A DNA stretch of 64,000 nucleotides, from the NCBI RefSeq assembly GCF_000020325.1, contig NC_010730.1, forward strand, positions 1,774,443 to 1,838,442. The letters are read 5' to 3'. A program made the position numbers and the translations under genes. The notes under the pieces are model-generated. The model worked only from the letters and a program-made list of their open reading frames with translations, had not been told where the DNA came from and did not search any database. Below, piece by piece: positions 7,729 to 17,086 of the stretch. Numbering within the stretch: the first letter of the stretch is position 1; the number at the start of each line of letters is the position of its first letter. Source of the DNA: Sulfurihydrogenibium sp. YO3AOP1. Lineage in GTDB: Bacteria > Aquificota > Aquificia > Aquificales > Hydrogenothermaceae.

Positions 7729-8785
7729 TTATCAGATCTACCGCTTTTTTCCTTAGTTGTCCGCATGCAGCATCTATATCTCTTCCTTTACTCCATCTAA
7801 TAAATGTAGCAATGTTGTTATCCCAAAGAATTTTTTCAAACTTTAAAACTCTTTCTTCCTCCGGTCTTTCAAATTCTGCTGAAGGATATGGATTAAATGG
7901 TATTAGATTTACTTTAAATCTGTGTTTGTCTTTCTTTAAAAGATTTACAAGTCTTTTAGCGTCTTGCTCTGAATCGTTTACTCCTTTCATTAAAACATAT
8001 TCAAGCGTTATTCTCCAACCTGGTTTAAGTGGTATGCTTCTTAATAAATCCATAAGGTCTTGAAGTGTGTTTGTTTGTGATATTGGCATTAAAAATGCTC
8101 TTTGATCTTGATTTGATGCGTTTAATGATACTGCAAGTTTGACTTCTGGGAATTCTTTATCTTCGTACATTCTTTTTATCTGATGAAGTATTCCACTTGA
8201 AGAGATTGTGATTTTTCTATGGGATAATCCTACCATATCAGGATGAGTAAAGATTTGAACAGACTTTTTTACATTTTCATAGTTTGCCAAAGGCTCACCC
8301 ATTCCCATGTAAACTATGTTTGATATTCTATTTTCTTCCTCCATTCCTAAAAATCTTTGGACGTTAATATACTGCTCAACGATTTCCGCTGTTTCTAAAT
8401 TTCTAATAAGTCCATCTTTTGTAGTAAAGCAGAATTTACAACCTACGGCACAACCAACTTGCGTTGACACGCACAAAGTTTTATGGTTTTTTTCGTTTAT
8501 CAAAACGGTTTCTATTGTGTTTCCATCCTTAAGCTTCCATAAAAATTTTATACTTCCATCTATTTTTGATTGCTGGTACATAACTAATTCTAAAGCGTTA
8601 AATTCTGTATTTTCTTTCAAGTAATTTCTTATATCTTTTGATAAATCAGTCATTTCGTCGTAAGAGCTGACTTTTTTCTTATACAGCCATTTTGCTATTT
8701 GCTTAGCTCTAAACTTTTGCCAGCCTTTTTCTACTACAAAATTTTCAAGCTCTTTTAAATTAAAATTTTTTAAATTAACTTTCAT
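7721..8785 (-). CDS. rlmN: Dual-specificity 23S rRNA/tRNA methyltransferase RlmN
   Basis: Radical-SAM enzyme that methylates C2 of A2503 in 23S rRNA and A37 in tRNA. It is 354 aa. The iron-sulfur cluster motif CAVGCKFC is at 112-119. The SAM-binding GMGEPL motif is near 163, and the methyl-accepting Cys341 lies in AACGQL. The gene starts inside the end of the upstream metalloprotease gene (11-base overlap) and overlaps ruvA, forming a tight minus-strand run. Confidence 0.97.
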   Translation of the reverse strand: MKVNLKNFNLKELENFVVEKGWQKFRAKQIAKWLYKKKVSSYDEMTDLSKDIRNYLKENTEFNALELVMYQQSKIDGSIKFLWKLKDGNTIETVLINEKNHKTLCVSTQVGCAVGCKFCFTTKDGLIRNLETAEIVEQYINVQRFLGMEEENRISNIVYMGMGEPLANYENVKKSVQIFTHPDMVGLSHRKITISSSGILHQIKRMYEDKEFPEVKLAVSLNASNQDQRAFLMPISQTNTLQDLMDLLRSIPLKPGWRITLEYVLMKGVNDSEQDAKRLVNLLKKDKHRFKVNLIPFNPYPSAEFERPEEERVLKFEKILWDNNIATFIRWSKGRDIDAACGQLRKKAVDLINV

Positions 8786-9194
8786 CTACTTCCTCTTGTA
8801 TAAATTTACTATTTTCTAAATACCAGCTTTTATAGGATACAGGTTCTCCATTTTGTACTGAAACTATGATATAAGATAAGTCTTCTAAAGCAAACTGCAA
8901 ATCTGTTTGCGATGGTCTATCTGGATGGTCTGGGTGTGAATGATAAATTCCTACAATTTGCAAACCTTTACCGTCTGCATACTGCTCAACTTTCATATAA
9001 TCTTTTGGTGATATATCAAACCTGTCATTTGCCCTTTCTTTGTTTTGATTTTCTGCCTGGATAACTTCTAAAACTTCTCTTGTATTCGACGAATAATCCA
9101 TTATTCCAATTAAAAAGCCGCAGATCTCGTAAGGATATCCCTCTTTTGCCTGTCTTTTTATCTCTTCTATGTGCTGTTTTTTTATTTTAAGCAT
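8775..9194 (-). CDS. JAMM/MPN-domain (M67) metalloprotease
   Basis: Small zinc metalloprotease of 139 aa with the complete JAMM signature: Glu23 in YEICGFLIG, then His85-x-His87-x7-Ser95-x-x-Asp98 in YHSHPDHPDRPSQTD. Bacterial stand-alone JAMM proteins often process ubiquitin-like sulfur carrier proteins (the Mec/CysO type), but no sulfur carrier gene is adjacent here, so the substrate is unknown. It heads a minus-strand operon with rlmN and ruvA. Confidence 0.88.
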   Translation of the reverse strand: MLKIKKQHIEEIKRQAKEGYPYEICGFLIGIMDYSSNTREVLEVIQAENQNKERANDRFDISPKDYMKVEQYADGKGLQIVGIYHSHPDHPDRPSQTDLQFALEDLSYIIVSVQNGEPVSYKSWYLENSKFIQEEVDES

Positions 9195-9305
9195 AGTGTT
9201 TTTACCGTGAATTTGTTTTTGTGTTTATAGTATAAAAGAAAGGTAGATTAAAATCAATGAGATGTAAGATTTGAGAAGGCGGGCTTTAAACCCCACCCTT
9301 TATGG

Positions 9306-9635
9306 TTATTGTGGTAATGCTAAAGGTGACATCAATCTAATTAGATGTTTTGTTCCATCACCTTCTACAACTTCAATTAACTTAATGCCATCAATTTCTT
9401 CATCGATAGCAATTTCCTTAGGTTGTGGAATAATGTGTTCGTGTTTTTCTAACGTAACAACAAACTCATCATCCTTTGGGTCGTAAGATAAACCAATCAA
9501 AGGTTGTGCCTTTGTTTCAACCTGATCGCCAATTTCTTTTTCCACTACTTCGATCATTGCTTCTTTTGACCCAAGATTTTTTGATACTTTGTCAAAGAAA
9601 CCTTCCCATTGAGATTTGTCAAATTTCTTTATCAT
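9306..9635 (-). CDS. DUF5335-family protein
   Basis: A 109-aa soluble protein with the DUF5335 pattern: KFDKSQWEGFFDKVSKNL at the N-terminus, PLIGLSYDPKDDEFVV in the middle and the beta-rich IKLIEVVEGDGTKHLIRL at the end. Its function is unknown. I chose ATG 9635 because AGGAGG stands 5-6 bases before it. The frame continues upstream only through repeat sequence, which would add a spurious hydrophobic leader. It is monocistronic; a GC-rich partial inverted repeat at 9275-9300 downstream could end the transcript. Confidence 0.75.
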   Translation of the reverse strand: MIKKFDKSQWEGFFDKVSKNLGSKEAMIEVVEKEIGDQVETKAQPLIGLSYDPKDDEFVVTLEKHEHIIPQPKEIAIDEEIDGIKLIEVVEGDGTKHLIRLMSPLALPQ

Positions 9636-9698
9636 TTTGTCCTCCTTTTTATTTAATACTACTATAAATATAAACCTTTTAAAAGCCATTGCAACAGA

Positions 9699-9834
9699 AA
9701 CTGTTCCAAAAATCCACATCGTCATTCTGAGCAAAGCGAAGAATCTCATTTCCTCTCTTTTTAAAAAATGAGATCCTTCAGCCTTCGGCTTCAGGATGAC
9801 GGAAAGGCAAACTTACGAGAATTTTGGAACACCC
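9699..9834 (-). repeat. MITE-like repeat upstream of pyrF
   Basis: A well-preserved copy. The ends are AACTGTTCCAAAAATCCACA and, on the other side, CTTACGAGAATTTTGGAACACCC. Inside are two hairpin units. 9724-9744 is ATTCT-GA-GC-AAA-GC-GA-AGAAT. 9773-9797, read on the minus strand, is ATCCT-GA-AGCC-GAA-GGCT-GA-AGGAT. The lower stems of the two units differ by a C-G to T-A exchange on both arms, which is compensatory. The repeat lies between divergent genes, just upstream of the pyrF promoter. Confidence 0.75.
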
Positions 9835-9845
9835 TCGATTTGATT

Positions 9846-9875
9846 TTGGCATGATTTTTGTAGTAGAATTATAAA
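9846..9875 (+). promoter_or_regulatory. Probable pyrF promoter
   Basis: TTGGCA (9846-9851), an 18-base spacer and TATAAA (9870-9875) resemble a sigma-70 promoter 32 bases before the TTG start codon. The segment TGGCATG-N4-TTGTA within it also resembles a sigma-54 site, but the invariant GC at -12 is GT, so I prefer sigma-70. Confidence 0.5.
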
Positions 9876-9906
9876 TTGTAATTATAATTGAATAGGAGTT
9901 TAAATT

Positions 9907-10590
9907 TTGAAAAAGTTGGCTCTTGCTCTTGATGTAAATGATATCAACCAAGCATTAGAAATCGTTGATGAAATCCAAGATAAAATTATTATTAAGATAG
10001 GCTATAACCTTTTTATTAAAGGTGGAATTAATTTTGTAAAACAAATTAAAGACAGAGGATTTGATATATTTTTAGATTTAAAGCTTCATGATATACCAAA
10101 CACTGTTTATAACGGCGTAAAAGCTGTATCAGAAATTGGCGTTAATTATCTAACAATACATTCTCTTGGCGGTCAAGAGATGATTCAGCAAGCTGTAAAA
10201 GCAAAAGAAGGAACAGATTTAAAAATCTTAGCTGTAACTATTCTGACAAGTCATGATGAAAACTATCCAAAATTACTTGGCTCTTCTTTATCAGTCCCAG
10301 ATTTGGCTTATAGATTGGCAGATATGGCAGTTAGCAATGGTTCAGATGGGATAGTTTGTTCAAGTCATGAAGTAAAGTTTTTAAAAGAACATATACAAAA
10401 ACCATTTATTGCAGTTGTTCCGGGTATAAGACTTACAAAAGAAAAAACAGATGACCAAACAAGAATAGCAACGCCGGAAGAAGCTCTAAGAGATGGTGCA
10501 GATATAATAGTTGTCGGAAGACCTATTTTAAAAGCAGAAGACAGGAATAAAATTATTAAAGAAATGTTGAGTGTTATAGAGGAATTGTGA
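9907..10590 (+). CDS. pyrF: Orotidine 5'-phosphate decarboxylase PyrF
   Basis: Last step of UMP synthesis. It is 227 aa, as expected. The catalytic Asp57-x-Lys59...Asp62 array is in [11 protein letters not shown]. The phosphate-binding loop VPGIRL is near 181 and VVGRPI near 206. The start is TTG 9907, with AGGAGTT 7 bases before it, and it places [10 protein letters not shown] in the conserved position. The stop codon overlaps the ATG of the methyltransferase gene, so a restriction-modification pair is transcribed from the pyrF promoter. Confidence 0.96.
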
Positions 10591-12164
10591 TGTTGATGGA
10601 AGATAGATTTGTAAGCTTAAAAGAAGCTTCAACTTGGGCTTCAAATTATTTAAACAAAGATATAAAAATTTCAAATATCTCTTATTTGGTTCAATATGGA
10701 AGAATTAAAAAATATGGAAATAACGGGAAAGTTTTAGTAAGTTTAAAAGAACTTAAAGAATATTATGATAAGACTTACAAAATAAATCAGCAGAAAGAAG
10801 AAAATATAAACTGGAGTTTATCTTTTGCAGAATACTCTGAAGCAGAAAGGACAAAACACGTTCACAGAATTCATCCATACAAAGGTAAATTTATTCCACA
10901 ATTAGTTGAATATTTCTTAGATTCTCATACAGACTCTTTTAAAAAAGAAGTTTACTTTAAGGCGGGAGATATAGTCCTGGATCCTTTTTGCGGAAGCGGG
11001 ACAACACTTGTTCAAGCTAATGAACTTGGTATTCATGCAGTAGGAGTAGATATCTCTCAATTTAATGTGATGCTGTCTAATGTAAAGGTTAGGAAACATG
11101 ATTTAACTTCTATAGCTAAAACCATTAAAGAATTGACATTAAAGTTAGAAAATTATCAAAATAATCTAAATATTAAAAGCTTTGAAGAAGAACTGCAAAG
11201 TAGATTAAAAGACTTTAATGATAAATACTTTCCATCTCCAGATTTCAAAAGGTGGATTTCAGAAGGTAGAATAAAAGAACAAGAGTATGGCTCAAAGAAA
11301 GAGAAGGAATTTTTAAACATCTATAATGAACTTGTAAACAAGTATAAAATAAAAATCAAACAAAATAACAATAAAACGTTTTTAGATCTATGGTATTTAG
11401 ACCCTGTTAGAAAAGAGTTAGACTTTTTAGCGAATGAAATAAAAAATATAAGCGATCAAGATATAAAGGAAGTTTTATATATCATATTGAGTAGGACTGC
11501 AAGGTCATGCAGGGCGACAACCCATTCAGATTTAGCAACATTGAAAGAGCCTGTTTACACAACTTATTATTGTAAGAAACATAGAAAGATATGTAAACCA
11601 GTTTTTACTATCTCTAAATGGTTGCAGTATTATGCAGACGATACATTAAAACGATTGGCAGAGTTTGACAAACTCAGGACAGATACATTTCAAATATGCC
11701 TTGCAGGTGATAGTAGAAAAATAGATATTTTTACAGAAGTAGAAAAACAAAGTCCACGATTTGCTGAGATTTTAAAAAAACAAAAAATTAAAGGAATATT
11801 TACAAGTCCACCATACCTTGGTTTGATAGACTATCATGAACAACATGCATATGCTTATGAAATATTTGGATTTGAGAGGAAAGATGACTTAGAAATAGGT
11901 TCTTTATCAAAAGGAGTAGGAAAAAGGCAGAAAGAAGCATATATTAAAGATATAGCAGAGGTTTTAATAAACTGTAAAAAATATTTACAAGAAGACTACA
12001 ATATATTTATAGTTGCAAATGATAAATATAATTTATATCCAAAAATTGCAGAACTTGCAGGTATGAAAATAGTAGATGAATTTAAAAGACCAGTGCTATG
12101 TAGAGTGGAAAAAAACAGGGATCAATTGTATTCTGAGTCGATTTTTCATCTTAAGGAGAAGTAA
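10590..12164 (+). CDS. Type II DNA methyltransferase (N4/N6 class)
   Basis: Amino-methylating DNA methyltransferase, 524 aa. The SAM-binding motif DPFCGSGTT is near residue 130 and the catalytic motif TSPPYLGLIDY near 405; a large variable region (about 170-390) between them probably recognises the target. Residues 5-60 (FVSLKEASTWASNYL...VSLKELKEYY) resemble a small helix-turn-helix domain, perhaps for self-regulation. It overlaps pyrF by 1 base and abuts the endonuclease gene. The partner looks like a TdeIII-type enzyme, so the site is plausibly GGNCC, but that is inferred from the partner alone. Confidence 0.88.
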   Translation: MLMEDRFVSLKEASTWASNYLNKDIKISNISYLVQYGRIKKYGNNGKVLVSLKELKEYYDKTYKINQQKEENINWSLSFAEYSEAERTKHVHRIHPYKGKFIPQLVEYFLDSHTDSFKKEVYFKAGDIVLDPFCGSGTTLVQANELGIHAVGVDISQFNVMLSNVKVRKHDLTSIAKTIKELTLKLENYQNNLNIKSFEEELQSRLKDFNDKYFPSPDFKRWISEGRIKEQEYGSKKEKEFLNIYNELVNKYKIKIKQNNNKTFLDLWYLDPVRKELDFLANEIKNISDQDIKEVLYIILSRTARSCRATTHSDLATLKEPVYTTYYCKKHRKICKPVFTISKWLQYYADDTLKRLAEFDKLRTDTFQICLAGDSRKIDIFTEVEKQSPRFAEILKKQKIKGIFTSPPYLGLIDYHEQHAYAYEIFGFERKDDLEIGSLSKGVGKRQKEAYIKDIAEVLINCKKYLQEDYNIFIVANDKYNLYPKIAELAGMKIVDEFKRPVLCRVEKNRDQLYSESIFHLKEK

Positions 12165-12950
12165 ATGTTTTTAGATAAAGAGCAAATTATTGAAGTTGAG
12201 AAAACAATAGAAGATAGTATAAAAAGAAAGTTAAGGGAATATGAGCCAGAAACAAACTATATGCCTTTTCATTATAGACTTTTAGGAAAAGATAGAATGG
12301 CTTTATACTCCTTTATCCATTCATTAAATACATCTTTTGGAACATCCATTTTTGAACCAGCAGCTTTAATCCTCTCAAGAAAAAACTTTATTGAAGCACA
12401 TAAACAATATCGTGTCGGTAATCTCATAAGCACTCATGCACAAGCAGAAATCCAAAAAATAATAGACGAATTAGCCTCAGGTCAAAGAAATCCTAATAAA
12501 TTTGAAGAGATAGAAAGGATAAGAAAAGTAGTAAAATCAGGGAAATTGGTTAAAACAAAGGTTGTTAAAGTTGACATCTTTTTGAAAGATAAAGATGGAA
12601 TGGTTCATATGCTTGATTTAAAGACAGTAAAACCAAATATATCTGAGTTTAAAACATTTAAAAGAACTTTGTTGGAATGGATAGCTATATATCTACAACG
12701 AGAACCTGATGCCAAGATAAATTCTTATATCGCAATACCATATAATCCATACTATCCAAGACCTTATGAAAGATGGACTATTAAAGGAATGATTGATATA
12801 AACAACGAGCTTAAAGTAGCAGAAGAATTTTGGGATTTCTTAGGTGGAGATGGAGCTTATGAAGAATTATTAAAATGTTTTGAAAGAGTTGGAATAAAAC
12901 TTAGACCAGAATTGGATCAATACTTCAGCAGGTTTAAGGACCAGCTATGA
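12165..12950 (+). CDS. TdeIII-family type II restriction endonuclease
   Basis: The 261-aa sequence has family hallmarks I recognise for TdeIII-like enzymes: GKDRMALYSFIHSLNTSFGTSIFEP near 45-68, IAIPYNPYYPRPYERWTIKGM near 188-208, and EEFWDFLGGDGAYEELLKCFERVGI near 222-246. A PD-(D/E)xK-like core is visible: Asp136 in KVDIFL and Asp150-x-Lys152 in LDLKTVKPN. TdeIII cuts GGNCC. It starts immediately after the methyltransferase gene and its stop overlaps the rpoN start (ATGA). Confidence 0.8.
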   Translation: MFLDKEQIIEVEKTIEDSIKRKLREYEPETNYMPFHYRLLGKDRMALYSFIHSLNTSFGTSIFEPAALILSRKNFIEAHKQYRVGNLISTHAQAEIQKIIDELASGQRNPNKFEEIERIRKVVKSGKLVKTKVVKVDIFLKDKDGMVHMLDLKTVKPNISEFKTFKRTLLEWIAIYLQREPDAKINSYIAIPYNPYYPRPYERWTIKGMIDINNELKVAEEFWDFLGGDGAYEELLKCFERVGIKLRPELDQYFSRFKDQL

Positions 12951-14266
12951 AACAAAACTTAGGACTAAAGCTTCAGCATAAGTTAAACCTTACACTTAGT
13001 TTAAAGCATCAGCTTAATATAATGGTGATGCCAAAACAAGAACTTCTTCAAGAGATTATTCATGAACTTGAAGAAAATCCATTCTTAGAAGAAGAGATTC
13101 ATATAAATAATGACTATCAAGAAAAACTTACAGATTTATCTGTTTCTTATTCAGAAGATGAAGAAGAGCTAAACCCATTAAACAGACTAACTTACAAGCC
13201 ATCACTTCTAAAAACCTTAGAAATTCAGATAGATTTAGAATTTGATGGCAAAGAAAAAGAGATAGCATTAGACATTATAGATAACTTAGACGAGAAAGGG
13301 TATGCTTCACAAGAAAGCTTAAACGAGATAGCATCAAAATACAATGTAGATATTGAAGCAGTAGAAAAAATAAGAAAAAAATTAATGAAGCTTGAGCCAA
13401 CAGGACTTGGTGCCAAATCATTAACAGAATTTTTAATTACAGAATATAGAGAAAAATTTGGAAGAGACAGCATAGCAGAGCAGATTATCCAAGAAGATTT
13501 AAACAAAATCAAAGATAAAGAATATTTATTAAAAAAATATCAAATTGATGAAGAAGCTCTTGAAGAGATTATTTCAAACATAAAAGCATTAAGACCTTAT
13601 CCACTTTATGGATATGAAGACTTTGAAGCACACTATGTAGAGCCAGATATTTTTATATATGAAACAAACGATAAAGACCAGCCTTTTGAGATAGTAATCA
13701 ATGAACAAGACTTACCAAAGCTTAATTTAACGAATCAGTACAAAAAAATTTTAAATAGAAAAGATATAAACGAAGAAACAAAAAAATTCTTGTATGAAAA
13801 ATTACAAAAAGCTATTGGTTTAATCAGAGGCATAGAACAAAGAAGAGAAAATCTAAAAAATTTAGTAGAATCTCTTGTAAATCAGCAAAAAGATTTTTTA
13901 CTCTATGGAAAAGAACATTTAAAACCACTTACTTTAAAAGATGTATCTCAAAAAATAGGATTACACGAATCAACAATCAGCAGAATTGTATCAAATAAAT
14001 TTGCACAGACCCCAATAGGAGTATTGCCTTTAAAAGCATTCTTCTCAAACAAAGTTAGCAAAGAAAGTGGAAATATCTCATCAGATCGTGTAAAATACTT
14101 AATCCAGAATTTAATAGAAAATGAGGACCCTAAAAAGCCATTAAGTGATAATGATATAGTAAACTTACTTAAAAAAGAAGGAATTCATATAGCAAGAAGA
14201 ACAGTAACAAAATACAGAGAAGAGTTAAATATACCTGATTCAAGAAAAAGAAAAAAAGGAGGCTAG
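12947..14266 (+). CDS. rpoN: RNA polymerase sigma-54 factor RpoN
   Basis: Alternative sigma factor that needs AAA+ activators. At 439 aa it has every region: the Gln/Leu-rich region I (LGLKLQHKLNLTLSLKHQLNIMVMPKQELLQEI), an acidic region II (about 45-70), the core-binding domain, and the C-terminal RpoN box ARRTVTKYREELNI near 416-429. It starts within the stop of the restriction gene and is followed by hpf at 1 base, the common rpoN-hpf arrangement. A cognate-type activator and kinase are encoded at 36336-39751. Confidence 0.97.
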   Translation: MKQNLGLKLQHKLNLTLSLKHQLNIMVMPKQELLQEIIHELEENPFLEEEIHINNDYQEKLTDLSVSYSEDEEELNPLNRLTYKPSLLKTLEIQIDLEFDGKEKEIALDIIDNLDEKGYASQESLNEIASKYNVDIEAVEKIRKKLMKLEPTGLGAKSLTEFLITEYREKFGRDSIAEQIIQEDLNKIKDKEYLLKKYQIDEEALEEIISNIKALRPYPLYGYEDFEAHYVEPDIFIYETNDKDQPFEIVINEQDLPKLNLTNQYKKILNRKDINEETKKFLYEKLQKAIGLIRGIEQRRENLKNLVESLVNQQKDFLLYGKEHLKPLTLKDVSQKIGLHESTISRIVSNKFAQTPIGVLPLKAFFSNKVSKESGNISSDRVKYLIQNLIENEDPKKPLSDNDIVNLLKKEGIHIARRTVTKYREELNIPDSRKRKKGG

Positions 14267-14267
14267 C

Positions 14268-14831
14268 ATGCAAGTAGAACATGTCGGAAAAAACATTGAA
14301 ATTACTGATTTTATCAAAGCTTATACAGAACATAAGCTTGAAAGATTAAAACATTACTTAAAAGATTTAGACGTAGCACCAGACTCTGTAAGGGTAAGAG
14401 TAGTTTATGATTTTGAAAAGCATAGACACAGAAACAGAGTAGATATAGATGTTTATCTTAATACTCCAGGTGGTGGTGTAATCCATGCTTGGGAAGAAAG
14501 TAATGACCTTTATTCAGCTATTGATTTTGTAATTGATGAAGTAGAAAGACAGCTTGTTAGATTAAAACAAAGAAGAATTGAAGCATCAAGAAGAGAATCA
14601 AGATTAGAAAAAATGAAAGAACATACTGTTCAAGAATCTTCAATAGAAAGAGCTTTAATTGTTATTGAACCAATGCCTTCTGAAAAACCTTTGACTGTTG
14701 AAGATGCAAGGTTAATGTTAGAAGAGACCGGAGCATTTTTCTTACCATTTATTAATTCTGAGACCGGAGAAGTTAACGTAATTTACAGAAAAAAAGCGGG
14801 TAATTATGGCTTAATTACTCCAAGAGCTTAA
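14268..14831 (+). CDS. hpf: Long-form ribosome hibernation promoting factor HPF
   Basis: Protein of 187 aa that inactivates ribosomes as 100S dimers in stationary phase. Residues 1-100 are the YfiA/HPF ribosome-binding fold (MQVEHVGKNIEITDFIKAYTEHKLERLK). About 125-187 form the dimerisation tail (EPMPSEKPLTVEDARLMLEETGAFFLPFINSETGEVNVIYRK), which marks the long form. GGAGG precedes the start inside the end of rpoN. Confidence 0.95.
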   Translation: MQVEHVGKNIEITDFIKAYTEHKLERLKHYLKDLDVAPDSVRVRVVYDFEKHRHRNRVDIDVYLNTPGGGVIHAWEESNDLYSAIDFVIDEVERQLVRLKQRRIEASRRESRLEKMKEHTVQESSIERALIVIEPMPSEKPLTVEDARLMLEETGAFFLPFINSETGEVNVIYRKKAGNYGLITPRA

Positions 14832-15091
14832 TTATTAGATTTGTTAAGAAAAAAATTAAGAATTTTTAAAAATTGAATAAGAGATCCTTCGGCTTTACAG
14901 CCTCAGGTTGATAGGAAGAGTAATAATAATGTCATTCTGAAGCTGTGCAAAGAATCTCCTTTTTTCTATTTAAAAAAAAACAATAAAGAAGGGGGATCCT
15001 TCGGACTAAAGTCCTCAGGATGACGACCAAAGTTATATTTACATATACATTCTACAGCTTGCAAAAATTTTAGAACAACCTCTAATTGTAG
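14832..15091. repeat. Decayed MITE-like region between hpf and rplM
   Basis: No gene is visible here. It holds three hairpin units: about 14882-14908 (decayed), about 14934-14956 (ATTCT-GA-AGCTGTGC-A-AAGAAT type) and 14996-15021. The last reads ATCCT-TC-GGACT-AA-AGTCC-TC-AGGAT and is a perfect copy in reverse orientation. A degenerate end (ATTTTAGAACAACCTC) is at 15066-15081, but no clear left end was found, so this is probably two overlapping or broken repeats. Confidence 0.6.
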
Positions 15092-15121
15092 TTTACAAAA
15101 TAGGCTTTTTTATGCTATAAT
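15092..15121 (+). promoter_or_regulatory. Probable rplM-rpsI promoter
   Basis: TTTACA (15092-15097), an 18-base spacer and a perfect TATAAT (15116-15121), 33 bases upstream of the L13 start. The site begins right after the decayed repeat region. Confidence 0.7.
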
Positions 15122-15153
15122 ATTGTTTTGAATTTTTAAAGCGAGAGAGGAGT

Positions 15154-15612
15154 TTGATGATGAAGACATTCCATTTGAGAAAAGAAGATGTAAAAAGAGA
15201 TTGGTATATCATTGATGCAAAAGGAAAAAATCTTGGAAGATTAGCTTCATTAATAGCTAATGTATTAAGAGGAAAGCATAAGCCAACTTTCCAGCCTGAT
15301 GTAGACTGCGGAGATTATGTTGTGGTAATCAATGCAGACAAATTTACAGTTACTGGTAAAAAACTAACAGACAAAGAATACAAATTCCACACAAACGCAC
15401 CCGGTGGTTTAAAAGTTAGAAACCTACAATGGATGATAGAGCACAAGCCAACTGAAGCATTAGCGTTAGCAGTTGAAAGAATGCTTCCGAAAAATAAACT
15501 CCAAAAAAGATACATGAAAAGATTAAAACTCTATGCTGGAGAAACACATCCACATACAGCGCAAAATTTAAAGCCTTTAGAAGAAGTGTCAAAATTATGG
15601 AAAGCTATTTAA
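15154..15612 (+). CDS. rplM: Large ribosomal subunit protein uL13
   Basis: Ribosomal protein, 152 aa. The sequence from [29 protein letters not shown] through [22 protein letters not shown], and the [30 protein letters not shown]-like tail, are diagnostic. ATG 15157 or 15160 are equally possible starts. It is followed by rpsI after 14 bases, the universal L13-S9 pair. Confidence 0.97.
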   Translation: [152 protein letters not shown]

Positions 15613-15626
15613 GGAGGTAATTAATC

Positions 15627-16055
15627 TTGGAAAAAACAATAAAAATAGACCCTAAGGTGGCACACTACGGAACTGGAAGAAGAAAAGAGGCAATAGCAAG
15701 AGTTTGGATTCTTCCCGGATCCGGAAGAATTATAGTTAGAAGTGCATCCGGAAAAGAATGGGATGCAAAAGAGTATTTTGAAAGAGATATTTTACTTGCA
15801 AAAATAAACCATCCATTTGTAGTTACAGAAACACTTGGGAAGTTTGATGTTTATGCAACTGTAAAAGGCAGTGGAAAACCTGCACAAGCAGAAGCTGTGA
15901 TGTATGGAATAGCAAAAGCTCTTGAAAGCTATAACCCATCATTAAGAGCATTACTAAAACCAGCTGGATTAATGACAAGAGACGCGAGAGTTAAAGAACG
16001 TAAGAAATACAACCAAATGGGTGCAAGAGCGAAATACAGATGGTCTAAGCGTTAA
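15627..16055 (+). CDS. rpsI: Small ribosomal subunit protein uS9
   Basis: Ribosomal protein, 142 aa, with GTGRRKEAIARVWILPGSG near the N-terminus and the C-terminal KYNQMGARAKYRWSKR tail that reaches toward the P-site tRNA. The start is TTG 15627 with a near-perfect AAGGAGG (15611-15617). The protein has a 12-residue N-terminal extension before HYGTGRRK. Confidence 0.97.
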   Translation: MEKTIKIDPKVAHYGTGRRKEAIARVWILPGSGRIIVRSASGKEWDAKEYFERDILLAKINHPFVVTETLGKFDVYATVKGSGKPAQAEAVMYGIAKALESYNPSLRALLKPAGLMTRDARVKERKKYNQMGARAKYRWSKR

Positions 16056-16063
16056 TTTATTCT

Positions 16064-17086
16064 ATGAAAGTTTGTATAGCTGGAGCTTCTGGATATACTG
16101 GAATAGAACTTTTAAGAATTTTAGAATTATACAAAGAAGTTGAAATAAATCAAATAACGTCAAGACAATACAGTGGGAAGGCTTTAAAAGAAGCTTTCCC
16201 ATTCTTTAACAAATCAAAATACCAAGATTTAATCTTTACTGAAGAAGTAGATGCAGCTTTGTCTGATGTTTATTTCCTATGCCTACCACACGAGCCTTCC
16301 TTAGAACTTGTAAAAACGCTTTATGAAAATAACAAAATTATCATAGACTTATCTGCAGCATACAGAATAAAAAATAAAGAAGCATATGCGGAGTACTATG
16401 GCTTTGAGCATAAATTTCCAGAACTTTTAGAAGTGGCGGTTTATGGACTTGCTGAAGTATTTAGAAATGATATAAAATCTGCAAAAATAATAGCAAATCC
16501 CGGTTGCTACCCAACCGCCACAATTCTTGGCTTATATCCTTTGGCTAAAGAGTGTAAAATTCAAGATGACACAATCATTGTAAATGCTCTATCCGGAATT
16601 TCCGGTGCCGGAAGACATTTAAAAGAAGATTTTATGTATCCAGAAAGCTTTTCAAACGCGTATGCTTACAACATTACAAAACACAGACACACTCCGGAAA
16701 TGGAGGACGTTATAAAAAGAATTTCAGATAAAGATATAAAAGTCAGATTTACTCCTCACATAATCCCGGTTTCAAGAGGAATGCTTTCTACCATCACAGT
16801 TAAAACCGACCTATCAAAAAAACAGTTAAGAGATTTATATTTTGATTACTACGATAAAGAATACTTTATAAGACTCCAATATAGACCTGTTAGAATTAAA
16901 GAAGTTCTTGGGACAAATTTCTGTGATATTTTTGTAGATAGAGATGAGAAGACAGGTTACGCAGTAATTACCTCTGCAATAGATAATCTTAGCAAAGGTG
17001 CTTCTTCTCAAGCTGTCCAAAATATGAATATAATCCTTGGATTTGAAGAAAGTTATAATCTAAAAAATCTACCAATCTATCCATGA
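16064..17086 (+). CDS. argC: N-acetyl-gamma-glutamyl-phosphate reductase ArgC
   Basis: NADPH-dependent reductase of arginine synthesis. It is 340 aa. The nucleotide-binding GASGYTGIELLR motif is at 6-17 and the catalytic Cys is in ANPGCYPTA near 146-154. The HRHTPEM substrate loop is near 205. It lies 8 bases after rpsI and its stop overlaps the next start (ATGA), so it joins a ribosomal-protein operon. Confidence 0.97.
   Translation: MKVCIAGASGYTGIELLRILELYKEVEINQITSRQYSGKALKEAFPFFNKSKYQDLIFTEEVDAALSDVYFLCLPHEPSLELVKTLYENNKIIIDLSAAYRIKNKEAYAEYYGFEHKFPELLEVAVYGLAEVFRNDIKSAKIIANPGCYPTATILGLYPLAKECKIQDDTIIVNALSGISGAGRHLKEDFMYPESFSNAYAYNITKHRHTPEMEDVIKRISDKDIKVRFTPHIIPVSRGMLSTITVKTDLSKKQLRDLYFDYYDKEYFIRLQYRPVRIKEVLGTNFCDIFVDRDEKTGYAVITSAIDNLSKGASSQAVQNMNIILGFEESYNLKNLPIYP

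Noticed and set aside
9847..9862. Sigma-54 promoter upstream of pyrF
   Set aside because: TGGCATG-N4-TTGTA lacks the invariant GC at -12, and a sigma-70 promoter fits the same place.
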